DNA from: Prevotellaceae bacterium UBA4301 | GTDB lineage: Bacteria; Bacteroidota; Bacteroidia; Bacteroidales; Bacteroidaceae | Assembly: GCA_002395775.1 (NCBI GenBank) | Contig: DGUV01000057.1 | Coordinates: 41,046-63,633, forward strand | DNA length: 22,588 bases | Direction of reading: 5' to 3' | Part shown: piece after piece, positions 1 to 9,173 of the stretch | Layout: each line of letters starts with the position of its first letter | How positions within the stretch are numbered: the first letter of the stretch is position 1 | Position numbers and translations under genes: made by a program | The notes under the pieces: generated by a model | The model's input: only the letters and a program-made list of their open reading frames with translations | Database searches by the model: none | What the model was told of the DNA's origin: nothing

Positions 1-419
1 TCACCATCTCGAACCTGATGAAGATTGCCAAGAAGTATGGTGTGAGTGCCGACGCACTGATGTTTGACGAGGAACCGCACATGAGGACCTACTCGGTGGT
101 GCGTAAGGGGCAGGGCATGAGTGTGGAGCGCACGAAGGCCTACAAGTATCAGAGCCTGGCCAGTGGCTTTGCCAAGCGTCGTGCCGAGGTGTTCATCGTC
201 ACCGTGGAGCCCAAGCCCGAGGCGCACGTCGTCTATAAGAACACTCATCCCGGGCAGGAATTCAACATGGTGCTTGAGGGGGCTATGGAACTCTACATCG
301 GCGGCAAGACCATCCGTCTCGATGAGGGCGATTCCATCTATTTCGACTCCACCGTCCCCCACGGAATGAAAGCGCTGGGGGAGAGCCCCGTCCGCTTCCT
401 GGCTTTTACGGTGGAATGA
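1..419 (+). CDS. XRE-family regulator with cupin sensor domain (3' part only)
   Basis: The gene enters from the left edge; the open frame runs from base 3 without a start that fits the family, so the N-terminal helix-turn-helix is mostly outside the window. The first visible residues (TISNLMKIAKKYGVSADALM) read like the last helices of an XRE/Cro-type HTH. The remainder, about residues 45-133 of the visible part, is a cupin barrel: THPGQEF and the later GDSIYFDSTVPHG correspond to the two cupin motifs. Proteins of this build bind DNA through the HTH and sense a small ligand in the cupin pocket. The stop lies 21 bases before the acyl-CoA synthetase start, so the regulator and enzyme are probably co-transcribed and the regulator may sense a substrate or product of that enzyme. 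That functional link is inferred from position only. Confidence 0.85.
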   Translation, partial: TISNLMKIAKKYGVSADALMFDEEPHMRTYSVVRKGQGMSVERTKAYKYQSLASGFAKRRAEVFIVTVEPKPEAHVVYKNTHPGQEFNMVLEGAMELYIGGKTIRLDEGDSIYFDSTVPHGMKALGESPVRFLAFTVE

Positions 420-440
420 AGCGTATAATTATATTAGATA

Positions 441-2126
441 ATGGTAGAAAGATTTTTACGACAGACACACTTCGAGTCGGTCGAAGACTATAACCGAAAT
501 CTGGAGTTTATCGTTCCCGACCACTTCAACTTTGCCTATGACGTGGTAGATGCCTGGGCAGAGGAGGAACCTGGGAGGCTGGCCCTGCTGTGGACCAACG
601 ACGAGGGACTGGAGCGCCGAGCCACCTTTGCTCAGCTGCGCTCCCAAAGCAATCAGGCTGCAGCCTACCTGCAGCAATTGGGCATAGGGAAGGGCGACCC
701 CGTGATGCTCATCTTGAAGCGTCGCTATGAATGGTGGGTGGTGATGCTGGCCCTGCACAAGCTGGGAGCAGTAATCATCCCGGCCACGCACATGCTGACG
801 CGTCACGATGTGGTGTATCGCAATACGCGTGCTTCGGTGCGCGCCATCATTTGTGTGGATGACCCCTACGTCATGGGGCAGGTGGAAGCAGCAATGCCCG
901 ACAGCCCAACTGTGGAGACGTTGGTGGCAGTCACTGCCTCGCCGGACATCCACCTCAGCAACGGAGCCTTAGGCTGGCACGACTGGCATGCCGAATGGTT
1001 GCAGGCTCCCGAGTTCAAAAGGCCGGCACATGTCAACGACAATGACGACACGATGCTCATGTACTTCACTTCCGGAACCAGTGGCGAACCCAAGATGGTG
1101 GCTCATGACTTTCTCTATGCCATGGGGCACCTGACAACAGGTGTCTTTTGGCATAACCTGCACCCAGGCTCGCTGCACCTTACCGTGGCCGACACGGGTT
1201 GGGGCAAGGCTGTGTGGGGAAAGTTCTACGGGCAGTGGTTTGCCGGTGCCACGGTGTTCGTCTATGATCATGAACGTTTTTCGGCCGACGCCCTGTTGAG
1301 ACAAATCGAGAAGTATCGTGTCACCTCTTTCTGTGCACCACCAACCATCTATCGCTTCATGATTCGTGAGGACTTGTCGCGCTACGATCTTTCATCACTG
1401 GAATATTGCACGACAGCTGGCGAGGCCCTGAATCCTGCCGTTTTCGAGAAATTCTATGAGAAGACGGGCATTCAGATGATGGAAGGCTTTGGCCAGACGG
1501 AAACCACTATGACGCTTGGCACTATGCCCTGGATGAAACCCAAACCCGGTTCTATGGGAATGCCCAATGCACAGTACGACATCGACCTGCTGAAGCCTGA
1601 CGGCACTTCGTGTGAGGATGGTGAGAAGGGAGAAATCGTGGTGCGCGTGGGTGATAAGAAACCGTTGGGACTTTTCAAAGAATACTATCGTGATGCCCAA
1701 CTGACGGCAGAGGCTTGGCACGATGGCGTGTATCACACCGGCGACATGGCCTGGCGTGACGAGGACGGCTACTACTGGTTTGAGGGGCGCACGGACGACG
1801 TCATTAAATCGAGCGGCTATCGCATCGGGCCCTTCGAGGTGGAGTCGGCTCTGATGACCCACGAGGCCGTGGTGGAATGTGCCATTACAGGTGTGCCAGA
1901 TGAAGTGCGTGGAATGGTTGTCAAGGCTACTGTCGTGCTTGGTCGCGAGTGGAAGGACAAGGCTGGCGACGTCCTTGTCAAGGAACTGCAGGAACACGTC
2001 AAGCGTGAGACGGCACCTTACAAATATCCTCGCATCGTGGAGTTTGTCGATGAACTGCCCAAAACCATCAGTGGGAAGATTCGTCGTGTGGAAATCAGGC
2101 TGCGTGACAATCAGTCCCACAGCTGA
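441..2126 (+). CDS. AMP-forming acyl-CoA synthetase (acetyl/medium-chain type)
   Basis: This 561-residue protein belongs to the ANL adenylating superfamily, which activates a carboxylic acid with ATP to an acyl-AMP and transfers it to CoA. The core motifs are intact: the phosphate loop YFTSGTSGEPK (208-218), GFGQTET (349-355), YHTGD (431-435) with the hinge region GRTDDVIKSSGYRI following, and the C-terminal PKTISGK with the expected catalytic lysine at 546. Length and motif spacing suit the acetyl-CoA synthetase-like / medium-chain acyl-CoA ligase branch rather than the longer Acs enzymes of about 650 residues. The substrate cannot be read from sequence; short or branched fatty acids or aromatic acids are possible. 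No signal peptide or membrane segment is seen, so it should be cytoplasmic. It follows the XRE-cupin gene by 21 bases. Its stop (2124-2126) directly abuts the stop of the opposing SulP gene. Confidence 0.93.
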   Translation: MVERFLRQTHFESVEDYNRNLEFIVPDHFNFAYDVVDAWAEEEPGRLALLWTNDEGLERRATFAQLRSQSNQAAAYLQQLGIGKGDPVMLILKRRYEWWVVMLALHKLGAVIIPATHMLTRHDVVYRNTRASVRAIICVDDPYVMGQVEAAMPDSPTVETLVAVTASPDIHLSNGALGWHDWHAEWLQAPEFKRPAHVNDNDDTMLMYFTSGTSGEPKMVAHDFLYAMGHLTTGVFWHNLHPGSLHLTVADTGWGKAVWGKFYGQWFAGATVFVYDHERFSADALLRQIEKYRVTSFCAPPTIYRFMIREDLSRYDLSSLEYCTTAGEALNPAVFEKFYEKTGIQMMEGFGQTETTMTLGTMPWMKPKPGSMGMPNAQYDIDLLKPDGTSCEDGEKGEIVVRVGDKKPLGLFKEYYRDAQLTAEAWHDGVYHTGDMAWRDEDGYYWFEGRTDDVIKSSGYRIGPFEVESALMTHEAVVECAITGVPDEVRGMVVKATVVLGREWKDKAGDVLVKELQEHVKRETAPYKYPRIVEFVDELPKTISGKIRRVEIRLRDNQSHS

Positions 2127-3860
2127 TTACTCCCCGAGCAGGGCACGCGCCTTCTGCAACGCCACGTCGATGTGGGGGCAAATGTGGTCGGGATTCATCT
2201 TCTGATAGAATCCTGCTTTTTCCAACTGACTGTGAACCTTTGGCGTAACGCCTGAGAGGATGACGTGTGTGCCGTCCTCATGGTTCATGTCGATAAGGTT
2301 CTGCAGGTTGTGGATGCCGGTGGAGTCGATGAAGGGCACCTTGCGCATGCGGATGATTTGTACCCGAGGTTTCAGTCCATGGTCGAGGGCACCCATCAGG
2401 TCGTCAAACTTATTGGCAATGCCGAAGAAGTAGGGACCGTTGATTTCATATACGGCACAGCCGCGGGGAATGGTCAGATGCTCGTCTTGCAGGGCCATGT
2501 CAGCTTCTTCGGCAGGGTCAATCTCGTCCTTGATGACACTGATTTCCGTGGTCTCCATGACGCGCTTGATGAAGAGTGCGCAGGCAATGATGAGGCCAAT
2601 CTCGATGGCAATCGTAAGGTCGAAGATGACCGTGAGCAGGAAGGTGACCGAAAGCACGATAACATCGCTCTTGGGATTTTTCAGCAATCCGCGCACGGCA
2701 CGCCAGCCACTCATGTTGTAGCTGACCATTACCAGCACCGCGGCCAGCGAGGCCATGGGAATGTATTCGGCATAGGGCATGAGCAACAGCAGGATGAGCA
2801 GCAGCACGCAGGCATGGATGAGACCCGCCACGGGCGTGCGACCTCCGTTGTTGATGTTCGTCATCGTGCGTGCAATAGCACCAGTTGCAGGTATGCCGCC
2901 GAAGAGAGGGGTTGCCATGTTGGCAATGCCCTGTGCAATGAGTTCCATGTTGGAGTCATGACGGTCGGAAATGGCGCCGTCGGCCACCGTTGCCGAGAGC
3001 AGACTCTCTATGGCTCCCAGGATGGCAATGGTGAAGGCCACTGGCATCAGTTGCTGAACCATGGCAAAGGTGATGTGGGGGACCTGCATGGGAGGCAGTT
3101 GCGACTGGATGTGGAAACGGTCGCCAATGGTGTCGATGCCCGTGATGCCGTACTGCTTCATTACCAGCACAGCCACGGTGCCTAACACGATGCACCAGAG
3201 CGAGCCGGGGATTTTGTTGAGTACAGGTACCGAGCGCAACAGACGAGGCGAGAAGATGATAATCAAGATGCCTGCCACGGCCACCACAAAGTTCCAGAGG
3301 TTGAACGACTGGATGTTCTGGGCATAGCATACCCATTTGCCAATGAAGTCGCCAGGTGTCTTCAGGGGGATGCGCACGATGTCACCTCCTTCGGTCACCG
3401 CCTCCTGTGTCAGGCCCAGAACGTCGCCCATCTGCGTGGTGAAGATGGTGAGCGCAATACCGGCTGTAAAACCAATGATGATGGGGTAGGGGATGAACTT
3501 GATGACGGCTCCCAGGCGGAAGGCTCCCAGGGCAATGAGGATGACACCTGCCAGCATAGTGGCCACGAGCAAACCCTGTAGCCCATAGGCGGGATTGTTC
3601 ACGATGCCGTAGATGATGACGATGAAAGCACCCGTGGGGCCGCCAATCTGCACCTTGGTACCGCCCAGCAGCGATATGATGAAACCAGCCACGATGGCTG
3701 TGACGATGCCCTTCTCGGGTGTGACGCCCGAGGCAATGCCAAAGGCGATGGCCAATGGCAGGGCCACGATGCCCACGATGATGCCCGCCATGAGGTCTTT
3801 CATGAAGGTGTCGCGATTGTAGCCATGAAGACAGTCTAAAAGTCTTGGTTTGAGTGTCAT
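2127..3860 (-). CDS. SulP-family inorganic anion transporter with C-terminal STAS domain
   Basis: An inner-membrane transporter of the SulP/SLC26 family, which moves sulfate, bicarbonate or other anions, usually by symport. The N-terminal part has the family hallmark of closely packed helices (GIVALPLAIAFGIASGV, then KVQIGGPTGAF), followed by further hydrophobic segments up to about residue 430. The last 120 or so residues form a STAS domain with the signature PFIDSTG; its serine is at position 513. The ATG at 3858-3860 was chosen, giving 577 residues. An upstream in-frame ATG at 3887 would add nine residues, but it overlaps a probable -7 element (3889-3896) and gives a start unlike the family. 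Which anion it carries cannot be told. It is divergent from the M60 gene and convergent with the synthetase, so it appears to be a single-gene unit. Confidence 0.92.
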   Translation of the reverse strand: MTLKPRLLDCLHGYNRDTFMKDLMAGIIVGIVALPLAIAFGIASGVTPEKGIVTAIVAGFIISLLGGTKVQIGGPTGAFIVIIYGIVNNPAYGLQGLLVATMLAGVILIALGAFRLGAVIKFIPYPIIIGFTAGIALTIFTTQMGDVLGLTQEAVTEGGDIVRIPLKTPGDFIGKWVCYAQNIQSFNLWNFVVAVAGILIIIFSPRLLRSVPVLNKIPGSLWCIVLGTVAVLVMKQYGITGIDTIGDRFHIQSQLPPMQVPHITFAMVQQLMPVAFTIAILGAIESLLSATVADGAISDRHDSNMELIAQGIANMATPLFGGIPATGAIARTMTNINNGGRTPVAGLIHACVLLLILLLLMPYAEYIPMASLAAVLVMVSYNMSGWRAVRGLLKNPKSDVIVLSVTFLLTVIFDLTIAIEIGLIIACALFIKRVMETTEISVIKDEIDPAEEADMALQDEHLTIPRGCAVYEINGPYFFGIANKFDDLMGALDHGLKPRVQIIRMRKVPFIDSTGIHNLQNLIDMNHEDGTHVILSGVTPKVHSQLEKAGFYQKMNPDHICPHIDVALQKARALLGE

Positions 3861-3888
3861 ATCAGTGTGTTTTATTGCGTTTCGCATG

Positions 3889-3896
3889 CAAAGGTC
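3889..3896 (-). promoter_or_regulatory. Possible -7 element for the SulP gene
   Basis: Read on the minus strand these bases are GACCTTTG, one mismatch from the Bacteroidota -7 consensus TAnnTTTG. A start of transcription about 8-10 bases downstream would give a short leader to the ATG at 3860. No good -33 TTG is seen at the right distance, so support is weak. Confidence 0.35.
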
Positions 3897-3903
3897 GACA
3901 TAA

Positions 3904-3938
3904 ATTATGAATTGTGAATTGTGAATTATGAATTATTT
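3904..3938. repeat. Heptamer tandem repeat ATTRTGA, five units
   Basis: Units are ATTATGA, ATTGTGA, ATTGTGA, ATTATGA and a decayed ATTATTT, with an exact 7-base period. The array lies between the divergent SulP and M60 genes and supplies the TTG that serves as the likely -33 element of the M60 promoter. A second array of the same heptamer occurs at 15408-15449. Confidence 0.85.
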
Positions 3939-3948
3939 TGTATATTTG
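3919..3948 (+). promoter_or_regulatory. Bacteroidota-type promoter for the M60-like peptidase gene
   Basis: A perfect -7 element TATATTTG (3941-3948) fits TAnnTTTG. A TTG (3919-3921) stands 19 bases upstream, the usual spacing for the primary Bacteroidota sigma factor. The predicted start near 3955 leaves a leader of about 30 bases before the ATG at 3987. The -33 TTG lies inside the heptamer repeat. Confidence 0.7.
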
Positions 3949-3986
3949 CACGAGATATTGACTAAAGTCAATGATGCTGTAAAAAA

Positions 3987-6900
3987 ATGAAGAGATTTTA
4001 CCCCTTTTTGTTACTCCTTTGTATGTTGTTAGGGGGAGTAAGCGGTGTGCAGGCTGTGGAAATCACAATTGCCGATTTTGATAACTTGCCGACAGTATAT
4101 GGTTCCTTAAATGGTTCAGATACATTTGTCACCAACGAAGCCTCGGGCTTTGCAGGTCTCACCATTGCCACTTCGGAGGGGCTGACAATGGGTAGCACCT
4201 ATGTGAATGGAAATTATGGCAACTGCCTGTCGCTTACAACAAGTGACACTAACACTCATACCATTACGCTCACGGCTCCCGAGGGTTACGTCATTGTGGG
4301 CTACTCCATTGGGGCCAGTGCCAACACATCTAATGCCCAGCATACTCTGACGGCAGAGGATGGAACGTCGGTGAAGATAACTTCTTATGGTGCTGTTGGG
4401 CAGTTTCAATATCTCAATAGCTCAGGCCTTTCGGCACAATCCACCCAATTGACTTTGCAAACTGAGAAAATGGGCAATACACTTTATGTGGCATATATGA
4501 CGGTGTCGGTTATGCGAGAAGGCAACACTATCACTGACTTGACGGCGCTGCGCAACGACAAAGCATATCAACTGAAGTGTGACCGTGGTTGGCTGAGCAC
4601 CTATAATGGCTGCCTGGCTTCGACGGTGAAGTCGGCCCTCGGCCTTTCGGCAAAGGATTTTGCCATCATCTCGTATAGGGGAAACTACTATCTTTATAGC
4701 ATTGAAGATGAGAAATTCGTAACTTATGGGAACAATACGGGGCCCCTTAATGCCATTCCTGAGAAGGCCACGCTCACGATGACCCCTCTGTCCGACGGCG
4801 AACATTTCCAGCTTTTTGTTGAGGGTGCGTGCGTCAACTCCTCAGCGGGCTACAGCTATGGGCTGGTCATCAACTCTTATACCACCCTTGATGCAGGTAA
4901 CCAATACTCTGTTTACGAGAGTGGCGACTTCGACCCCACACAAGCCTTGGCCCAGTTGTATGAGTATTTTCATCCGTATGTTCCTGTGAGCAGTATTACC
5001 AGTGGCAAATACTACCGGTTGCATAACTACTCCTATTCGTCGTTGTCAATGGATGGCAATGGTAGCGTCGTAAGTGGAGTTGCGAATGCAGACGACAATT
5101 ATGCCCAGGTGTGGCAATTCACAAAGTCGGGTAGCGCATACACCATCAAGAATGCGCTGACAGGAGAGTATATCCAGAGCAACACGGCGAATTCCACGCA
5201 ATTTAAGACGGGTTCTTCGGCCAATGCCTTCACTCTTAGTACAGGCACATACTATGATGATACCTATTTTCTTTTCTCTCCCTATCTTCACTGTGCTGCA
5301 ACTCAGAGCTACAAGGTGGTTTATTGGTGGGATCATTATTCCGAGCCCAGCCGGTGGTTCCTTGAGGAGGTGACAATGACGGAAGAGGACTTTGAAAAGA
5401 TTGCCGAAGCACAGAGCGCTGTGAACAATGCAAGTTCGTACACACCTTCCCTTTCCACCTTCTTTTCCGACTATGCTTGCACGGTACTCAGGAGCCAGTA
5501 TGCAGGGATGACTGATGATCAGCTGCGATCGGCCATGTCGAGTCTGCCTTCCGCTTTGCAGGAAATGGCTGTACGCGTAAAGAACGATACATGGAATGCT
5601 GATGCTACGTGGAACCGATATGAAAAGGATTTCCGCATTCATGCCTACGATATCTTCTCTAATTGTCGATTGTGGAGCAGCATTACAAACATCGGACCTT
5701 TTGCCCATCTGTTTCATCCTACGGGAATTCAAGCCCAGGCGGGCGACGTTATCTACATATTTGTTGATAGTGACTTGAAGGATAGTAGTGCCACATTAGA
5801 AGTGGAACTGGTCAAGGGCATAGACCGAACGGGCACCACTATGACCCTTCAGCGTGGGTGCAATGCTCTCTATGTATCTTCTGAGTGTGAACTTTTTATT
5901 TCCTATCTGCTCAACGACGTTGACAAGTCATGCAACGATTATCCAGACATAAAGGTTCACATAGAGGGTGGCACTTGCAACGGCTGTTTCGATATGCGAG
6001 GCCATGGGCACACCAATGCCGACTGGGAGTGGATGAAACAGAATATGTTTTCGGGCACCTACCTGCATGTGAAAGGAAACTCTACCATGTTGAACACCTA
6101 TCGTGAACGTGTCGTTGACCCATCTAACAGCCAGAATGTAGAAGGTATAATGAACATCTTCGACTATGTGTTTGACAATCTGGAGAGTCTTGCAGGGTGT
6201 GACAAGTGGAAACAGACGGGACGCTACAAGATGATGGTCAACAATTTCGATAGCAGCAGTGGCAATCCTTACTGGAGCGCCGGAGCATACGGCTATGCAC
6301 AGCCGGGCATCTACTATAATGGAATTTTCAACTTCAATAACCTGACCAACGTGGGCACTGACGGTGGCTCCATATGGGTCATTGAACACGAATTGGGTCA
6401 TGGCCATCAAACGCCCATCAATACGGCTGGCATGACGGAGTCGTCGAACAACTCACTGGCACAGTGCGTGAATTTTCTTACCACTACCAGTGCGCGCGGG
6501 CAGGAATTGTTTGCCACTACGCGTTCAAGTCGTGGTGCTGGTGTGGATGGACTCATAAATCATTTCAACAACTGCGATGGATATTCGTGGATTGACTACA
6601 GCGGTAACCGGTCTTCGGCAAATGGATACAGCGACTTGTGGATTTCCAACAAGATGTTCTTCCAGTTGTGGCTCTATTTCGACTATATGGGTCACTACGT
6701 GCGAGAGGGTGAGACGTCGAACAGCGGATTCGACTTCATGAGTGACCTCTACGATGCTTTGCGGGCCGATCCTATTCTGAAGAGCAGGGATAGCTCTAAT
6801 CCTGCAGCCGCTACCGACGATTACCTGAAAGTGGCCAAATATGCGGCACAAATTACGCAGACCGACCTGTCGGAATTCTTTGAGGCGTGGGGATTCTGGA

Positions 6901-7580
6901 AAACTGCACCTACCGTCAGTGTTGAGAACGACTTGCCAGATGCTTACACATGGTATTATGGAGACTATGGGAACTTTTATGTGCAGACCTCTGAAGCCTA
7001 TGTCGAGACAGTCCGTTCTACTATGCAACAATATACAAAGAAGGGTGGCAACATCATGTTCCTCGATGACCGTTGCAAAGGCAGTACACTACCCACTTAC
7101 AATAACGCAACGCCGGAATCGTTCGGAGAAACGGGCTATTACGAAACGTATGATGCTAAGATAACTCAGGCATACGAGTTCACCATCAGTGGCACAACGG
7201 TTACTTTGACTGGGGGGCAGGGAGCTGTGGGCTTCAAGGTATATGATGCCAACGGCAATTTGGCCGCTATCTCCAATACTTTGTCGTTTACAGTCAACTC
7301 TGCTGTGGCTGCCGGACTCAAGGATGGCACTTACACCATCGTTGCAGCTCAGGGCGATGGCATAGACTATGCGATGGGGCAGTGCGCCTCGCAGGTTGGC
7401 GATGTCAACCGTGACGGAAGCATCACGATTGCGGATGTCACGGCGCTGGTCAACATCATCCTTGGCAAAGACGCAGAAAACCTGTATGACCATGTAGCGG
7501 CTGATGTCAATTGTGATGGCGGTATCACCATTGCTGATGTCACGGCCCTGGTGAATCTCATACTTGGTAAAACAAATTGA
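3987..7580 (+). CDS. Secreted M60-like (enhancin-type) metallopeptidase with dockerin-type C-terminus
   Basis: A 1197-residue exported protein. Residues 1-23 form a signal peptide with a likely cut after VQA. Residues 25-175 are a beta-rich region I cannot name. About 180-320 and 334-458 look like two lectin-like modules; the second begins SGKYYRLHNYSYSS and contains YTIKNALTGEYIQ, as in ricin-B-like folds. The catalytic region (roughly 545-905) carries HELGH at 801-805 with a downstream glutamate at 818, matching the M60/PF13402 motif HExxH-x(8-28)-E. Characterised Bacteroides M60 enzymes cleave O-glycosylated mucin-type proteins, so a host glycoprotein is the likely substrate (family knowledge). 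Residues 1138-1197 are two dockerin type I-like calcium loops (GDVNRDGSITIADVTALVN, then DVNCDGGITIADVTALVN). No lipobox or Por sorting domain is seen. It has its own promoter. Confidence 0.9.
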   Translation: MKRFYPFLLLLCMLLGGVSGVQAVEITIADFDNLPTVYGSLNGSDTFVTNEASGFAGLTIATSEGLTMGSTYVNGNYGNCLSLTTSDTNTHTITLTAPEGYVIVGYSIGASANTSNAQHTLTAEDGTSVKITSYGAVGQFQYLNSSGLSAQSTQLTLQTEKMGNTLYVAYMTVSVMREGNTITDLTALRNDKAYQLKCDRGWLSTYNGCLASTVKSALGLSAKDFAIISYRGNYYLYSIEDEKFVTYGNNTGPLNAIPEKATLTMTPLSDGEHFQLFVEGACVNSSAGYSYGLVINSYTTLDAGNQYSVYESGDFDPTQALAQLYEYFHPYVPVSSITSGKYYRLHNYSYSSLSMDGNGSVVSGVANADDNYAQVWQFTKSGSAYTIKNALTGEYIQSNTANSTQFKTGSSANAFTLSTGTYYDDTYFLFSPYLHCAATQSYKVVYWWDHYSEPSRWFLEEVTMTEEDFEKIAEAQSAVNNASSYTPSLSTFFSDYACTVLRSQYAGMTDDQLRSAMSSLPSALQEMAVRVKNDTWNADATWNRYEKDFRIHAYDIFSNCRLWSSITNIGPFAHLFHPTGIQAQAGDVIYIFVDSDLKDSSATLEVELVKGIDRTGTTMTLQRGCNALYVSSECELFISYLLNDVDKSCNDYPDIKVHIEGGTCNGCFDMRGHGHTNADWEWMKQNMFSGTYLHVKGNSTMLNTYRERVVDPSNSQNVEGIMNIFDYVFDNLESLAGCDKWKQTGRYKMMVNNFDSSSGNPYWSAGAYGYAQPGIYYNGIFNFNNLTNVGTDGGSIWVIEHELGHGHQTPINTAGMTESSNNSLAQCVNFLTTTSARGQELFATTRSSRGAGVDGLINHFNNCDGYSWIDYSGNRSSANGYSDLWISNKMFFQLWLYFDYMGHYVREGETSNSGFDFMSDLYDALRADPILKSRDSSNPAAATDDYLKVAKYAAQITQTDLSEFFEAWGFWKTAPTVSVENDLPDAYTWYYGDYGNFYVQTSEAYVETVRSTMQQYTKKGGNIMFLDDRCKGSTLPTYNNATPESFGETGYYETYDAKITQAYEFTISGTTVTLTGGQGAVGFKVYDANGNLAAISNTLSFTVNSAVAAGLKDGTYTIVAAQGDGIDYAMGQCASQVGDVNRDGSITIADVTALVNIILGKDAENLYDHVAADVNCDGGITIADVTALVNLILGKTN

Positions 7581-7617
7581 ACAAATAAACTTTTAAAACT
7601 TCTAAATTTCACAAATT

Positions 7618-9144
7618 ATGTTCGAAGGACAACCTAAGGGGCTCTACGCATTAGCCCTGGCCAACACCGGTGAGCGGTTTGGCTACTACACCATGCTTGC
7701 GGTGTTTGCACTATTTTTGAGAGCAAATTTCGGTCTCGACCCTGCTTGGGCAGGTGAAATCTACAGCGATTTCCTGATGCTGGTCTATTTCCTGCCCGTC
7801 ATTGGCGGTATGGCAGCTGACCGCTGGGGCTATGGTCGCATGGTCACCATCGGCATCATCATCATGTTTGTGGGTTATCTGCTGCTGTCGTTCCCCTTTG
7901 GTGGCGACATGTTTGCGCTCATCGTAATGTTGTTGGCCCTGTTGCTTATCAGTCTGGGTACTGGTCTGTTCAAGGGCAACCTGCAGGTGATGGTAGGCAA
8001 CCTGTATGACGACCCGCAGTATGCTTCGAAGCGCGATGCTGGCTTCTCTCTCTTCTACATGGCTATTAACATCGGTGCCCTGTTCGCTCCTACGGCAGCC
8101 GTGAAGATTAAAGAATGGGCCGAAACCTCGTTGGGTTACTCTTCCAACGATGCCTACCACTTCTCCTTTGCGGTGGCTTGCGCTTCGCTCATCCTCTCCA
8201 TCATCATCTACTATGCTACCCGCAGTACCTTCCGCCACACCGAGGGCGGCAAGGTTGCAGCCGTCAAGGGGGATGCAGAAGTGGCCGAACCCGTGCAGGA
8301 GCTGACCAAGGAAGAAACCAAACAGCGCATCGTGGCCCTGTGTCTGGTGTTTGCCGTTGTCATCTTCTTCTGGATGGCCTTCCATCAGAATGGTCTTTCG
8401 CTGACCTATTTTGCCGATGAGTTCACGGCTAAGTCATCTGAAGGCTTGCAGAGCATGTGCTTCGATGTATGGAATCTCGTGGCCATCATCGCCATCGTTT
8501 ATGCCGGTTTCTCTGTCTTCCAGAGCAAGACCGTGAAGGCAAAGAGCATCTCTGCAGCAGTCGTTGCAGTAGCACTTTGTTTCCTTGGCTGGCAATATAG
8601 CCGTGTCAGTGGTTCCATCGACATCAGTGCTCCTATTTTCCAGCAGTTCAACCCCTTCTATGTGGTGGCTCTGACTCCCTTCTCCATGCTCATCTTCAGT
8701 ACGCTTGCCAAGAAAGGTAAGGAACCTTCGGCTCCTCGCAAGATAGCCTATGGTATGTTGGTTGCTGCCGCCGCCTTCCTGCTCATGATGGTTGCCTCCA
8801 AGGGGTTGCTCACTCCCAATGAGCAGAAATCGGCAGGCGATGCAGCCATGTTCGTTTCGCCTTATTGGCTCATCAGCACCTATCTCGTTCTCACCTTTGG
8901 CGAGTTGCTGCTCTCTCCTATGGGCATTTCCTTTGTCTCGAAAGTGGCTCCTCCCAAGTATAAGGGTCTGATGATGGGTGGCTGGTTTGTTGCTACAGCC
9001 ATTGGTAACAAACTCGTCGGCGTAGGTGGTTACCTTTGGGGCGACATCTCGCTTACGGTGGTTTGGGGTGTATTCATCGCAGTCTGCATCATAGCCGCCC
9101 TCTTCATGTTTGCCATGATGAAGCGTCTTGAGAAGGTATGCTAA
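7618..9144 (+). CDS. POT-family proton-dependent di/tripeptide transporter
   Basis: A 508-residue inner-membrane protein of the major facilitator superfamily, POT/PTR branch, which imports di- and tripeptides with protons. The N-terminus has the family helix-1 motif in the form NTGERFGYY (16-24), followed by IGGMAADRWGYGR between helices 2 and 3, and FKGNLQVMVGNLY. A polar central loop (about residues 205-240) separates the two halves, and about 12-14 hydrophobic segments are visible. In the usual ExxERF motif the first glutamate is replaced here by Asn16, while Glu19 and Arg20 are kept. To my recollection Bacteroidetes members often show this form. It follows the M60 gene by 37 bases without an obvious terminator or strong promoter. 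Uptake of peptides released by a protease would make sense, but this is only positional. Confidence 0.92.
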   Translation: MFEGQPKGLYALALANTGERFGYYTMLAVFALFLRANFGLDPAWAGEIYSDFLMLVYFLPVIGGMAADRWGYGRMVTIGIIIMFVGYLLLSFPFGGDMFALIVMLLALLLISLGTGLFKGNLQVMVGNLYDDPQYASKRDAGFSLFYMAINIGALFAPTAAVKIKEWAETSLGYSSNDAYHFSFAVACASLILSIIIYYATRSTFRHTEGGKVAAVKGDAEVAEPVQELTKEETKQRIVALCLVFAVVIFFWMAFHQNGLSLTYFADEFTAKSSEGLQSMCFDVWNLVAIIAIVYAGFSVFQSKTVKAKSISAAVVAVALCFLGWQYSRVSGSIDISAPIFQQFNPFYVVALTPFSMLIFSTLAKKGKEPSAPRKIAYGMLVAAAAFLLMMVASKGLLTPNEQKSAGDAAMFVSPYWLISTYLVLTFGELLLSPMGISFVSKVAPPKYKGLMMGGWFVATAIGNKLVGVGGYLWGDISLTVVWGVFIAVCIIAALFMFAMMKRLEKVC

Positions 9145-9173
9145 GGTCTTGAACTTTAAATTCATAGTTTCAT

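Noticed and set aside
2265..3185. 306-codon plus-strand frame
   Set aside because: It is the complement of the SulP transporter gene, which has clear membrane and STAS motifs.
3861..3887. SulP start at 3887
   Set aside because: It lies next to a likely -7 element and would add nine unusual residues; the ATG at 3860 fits better.
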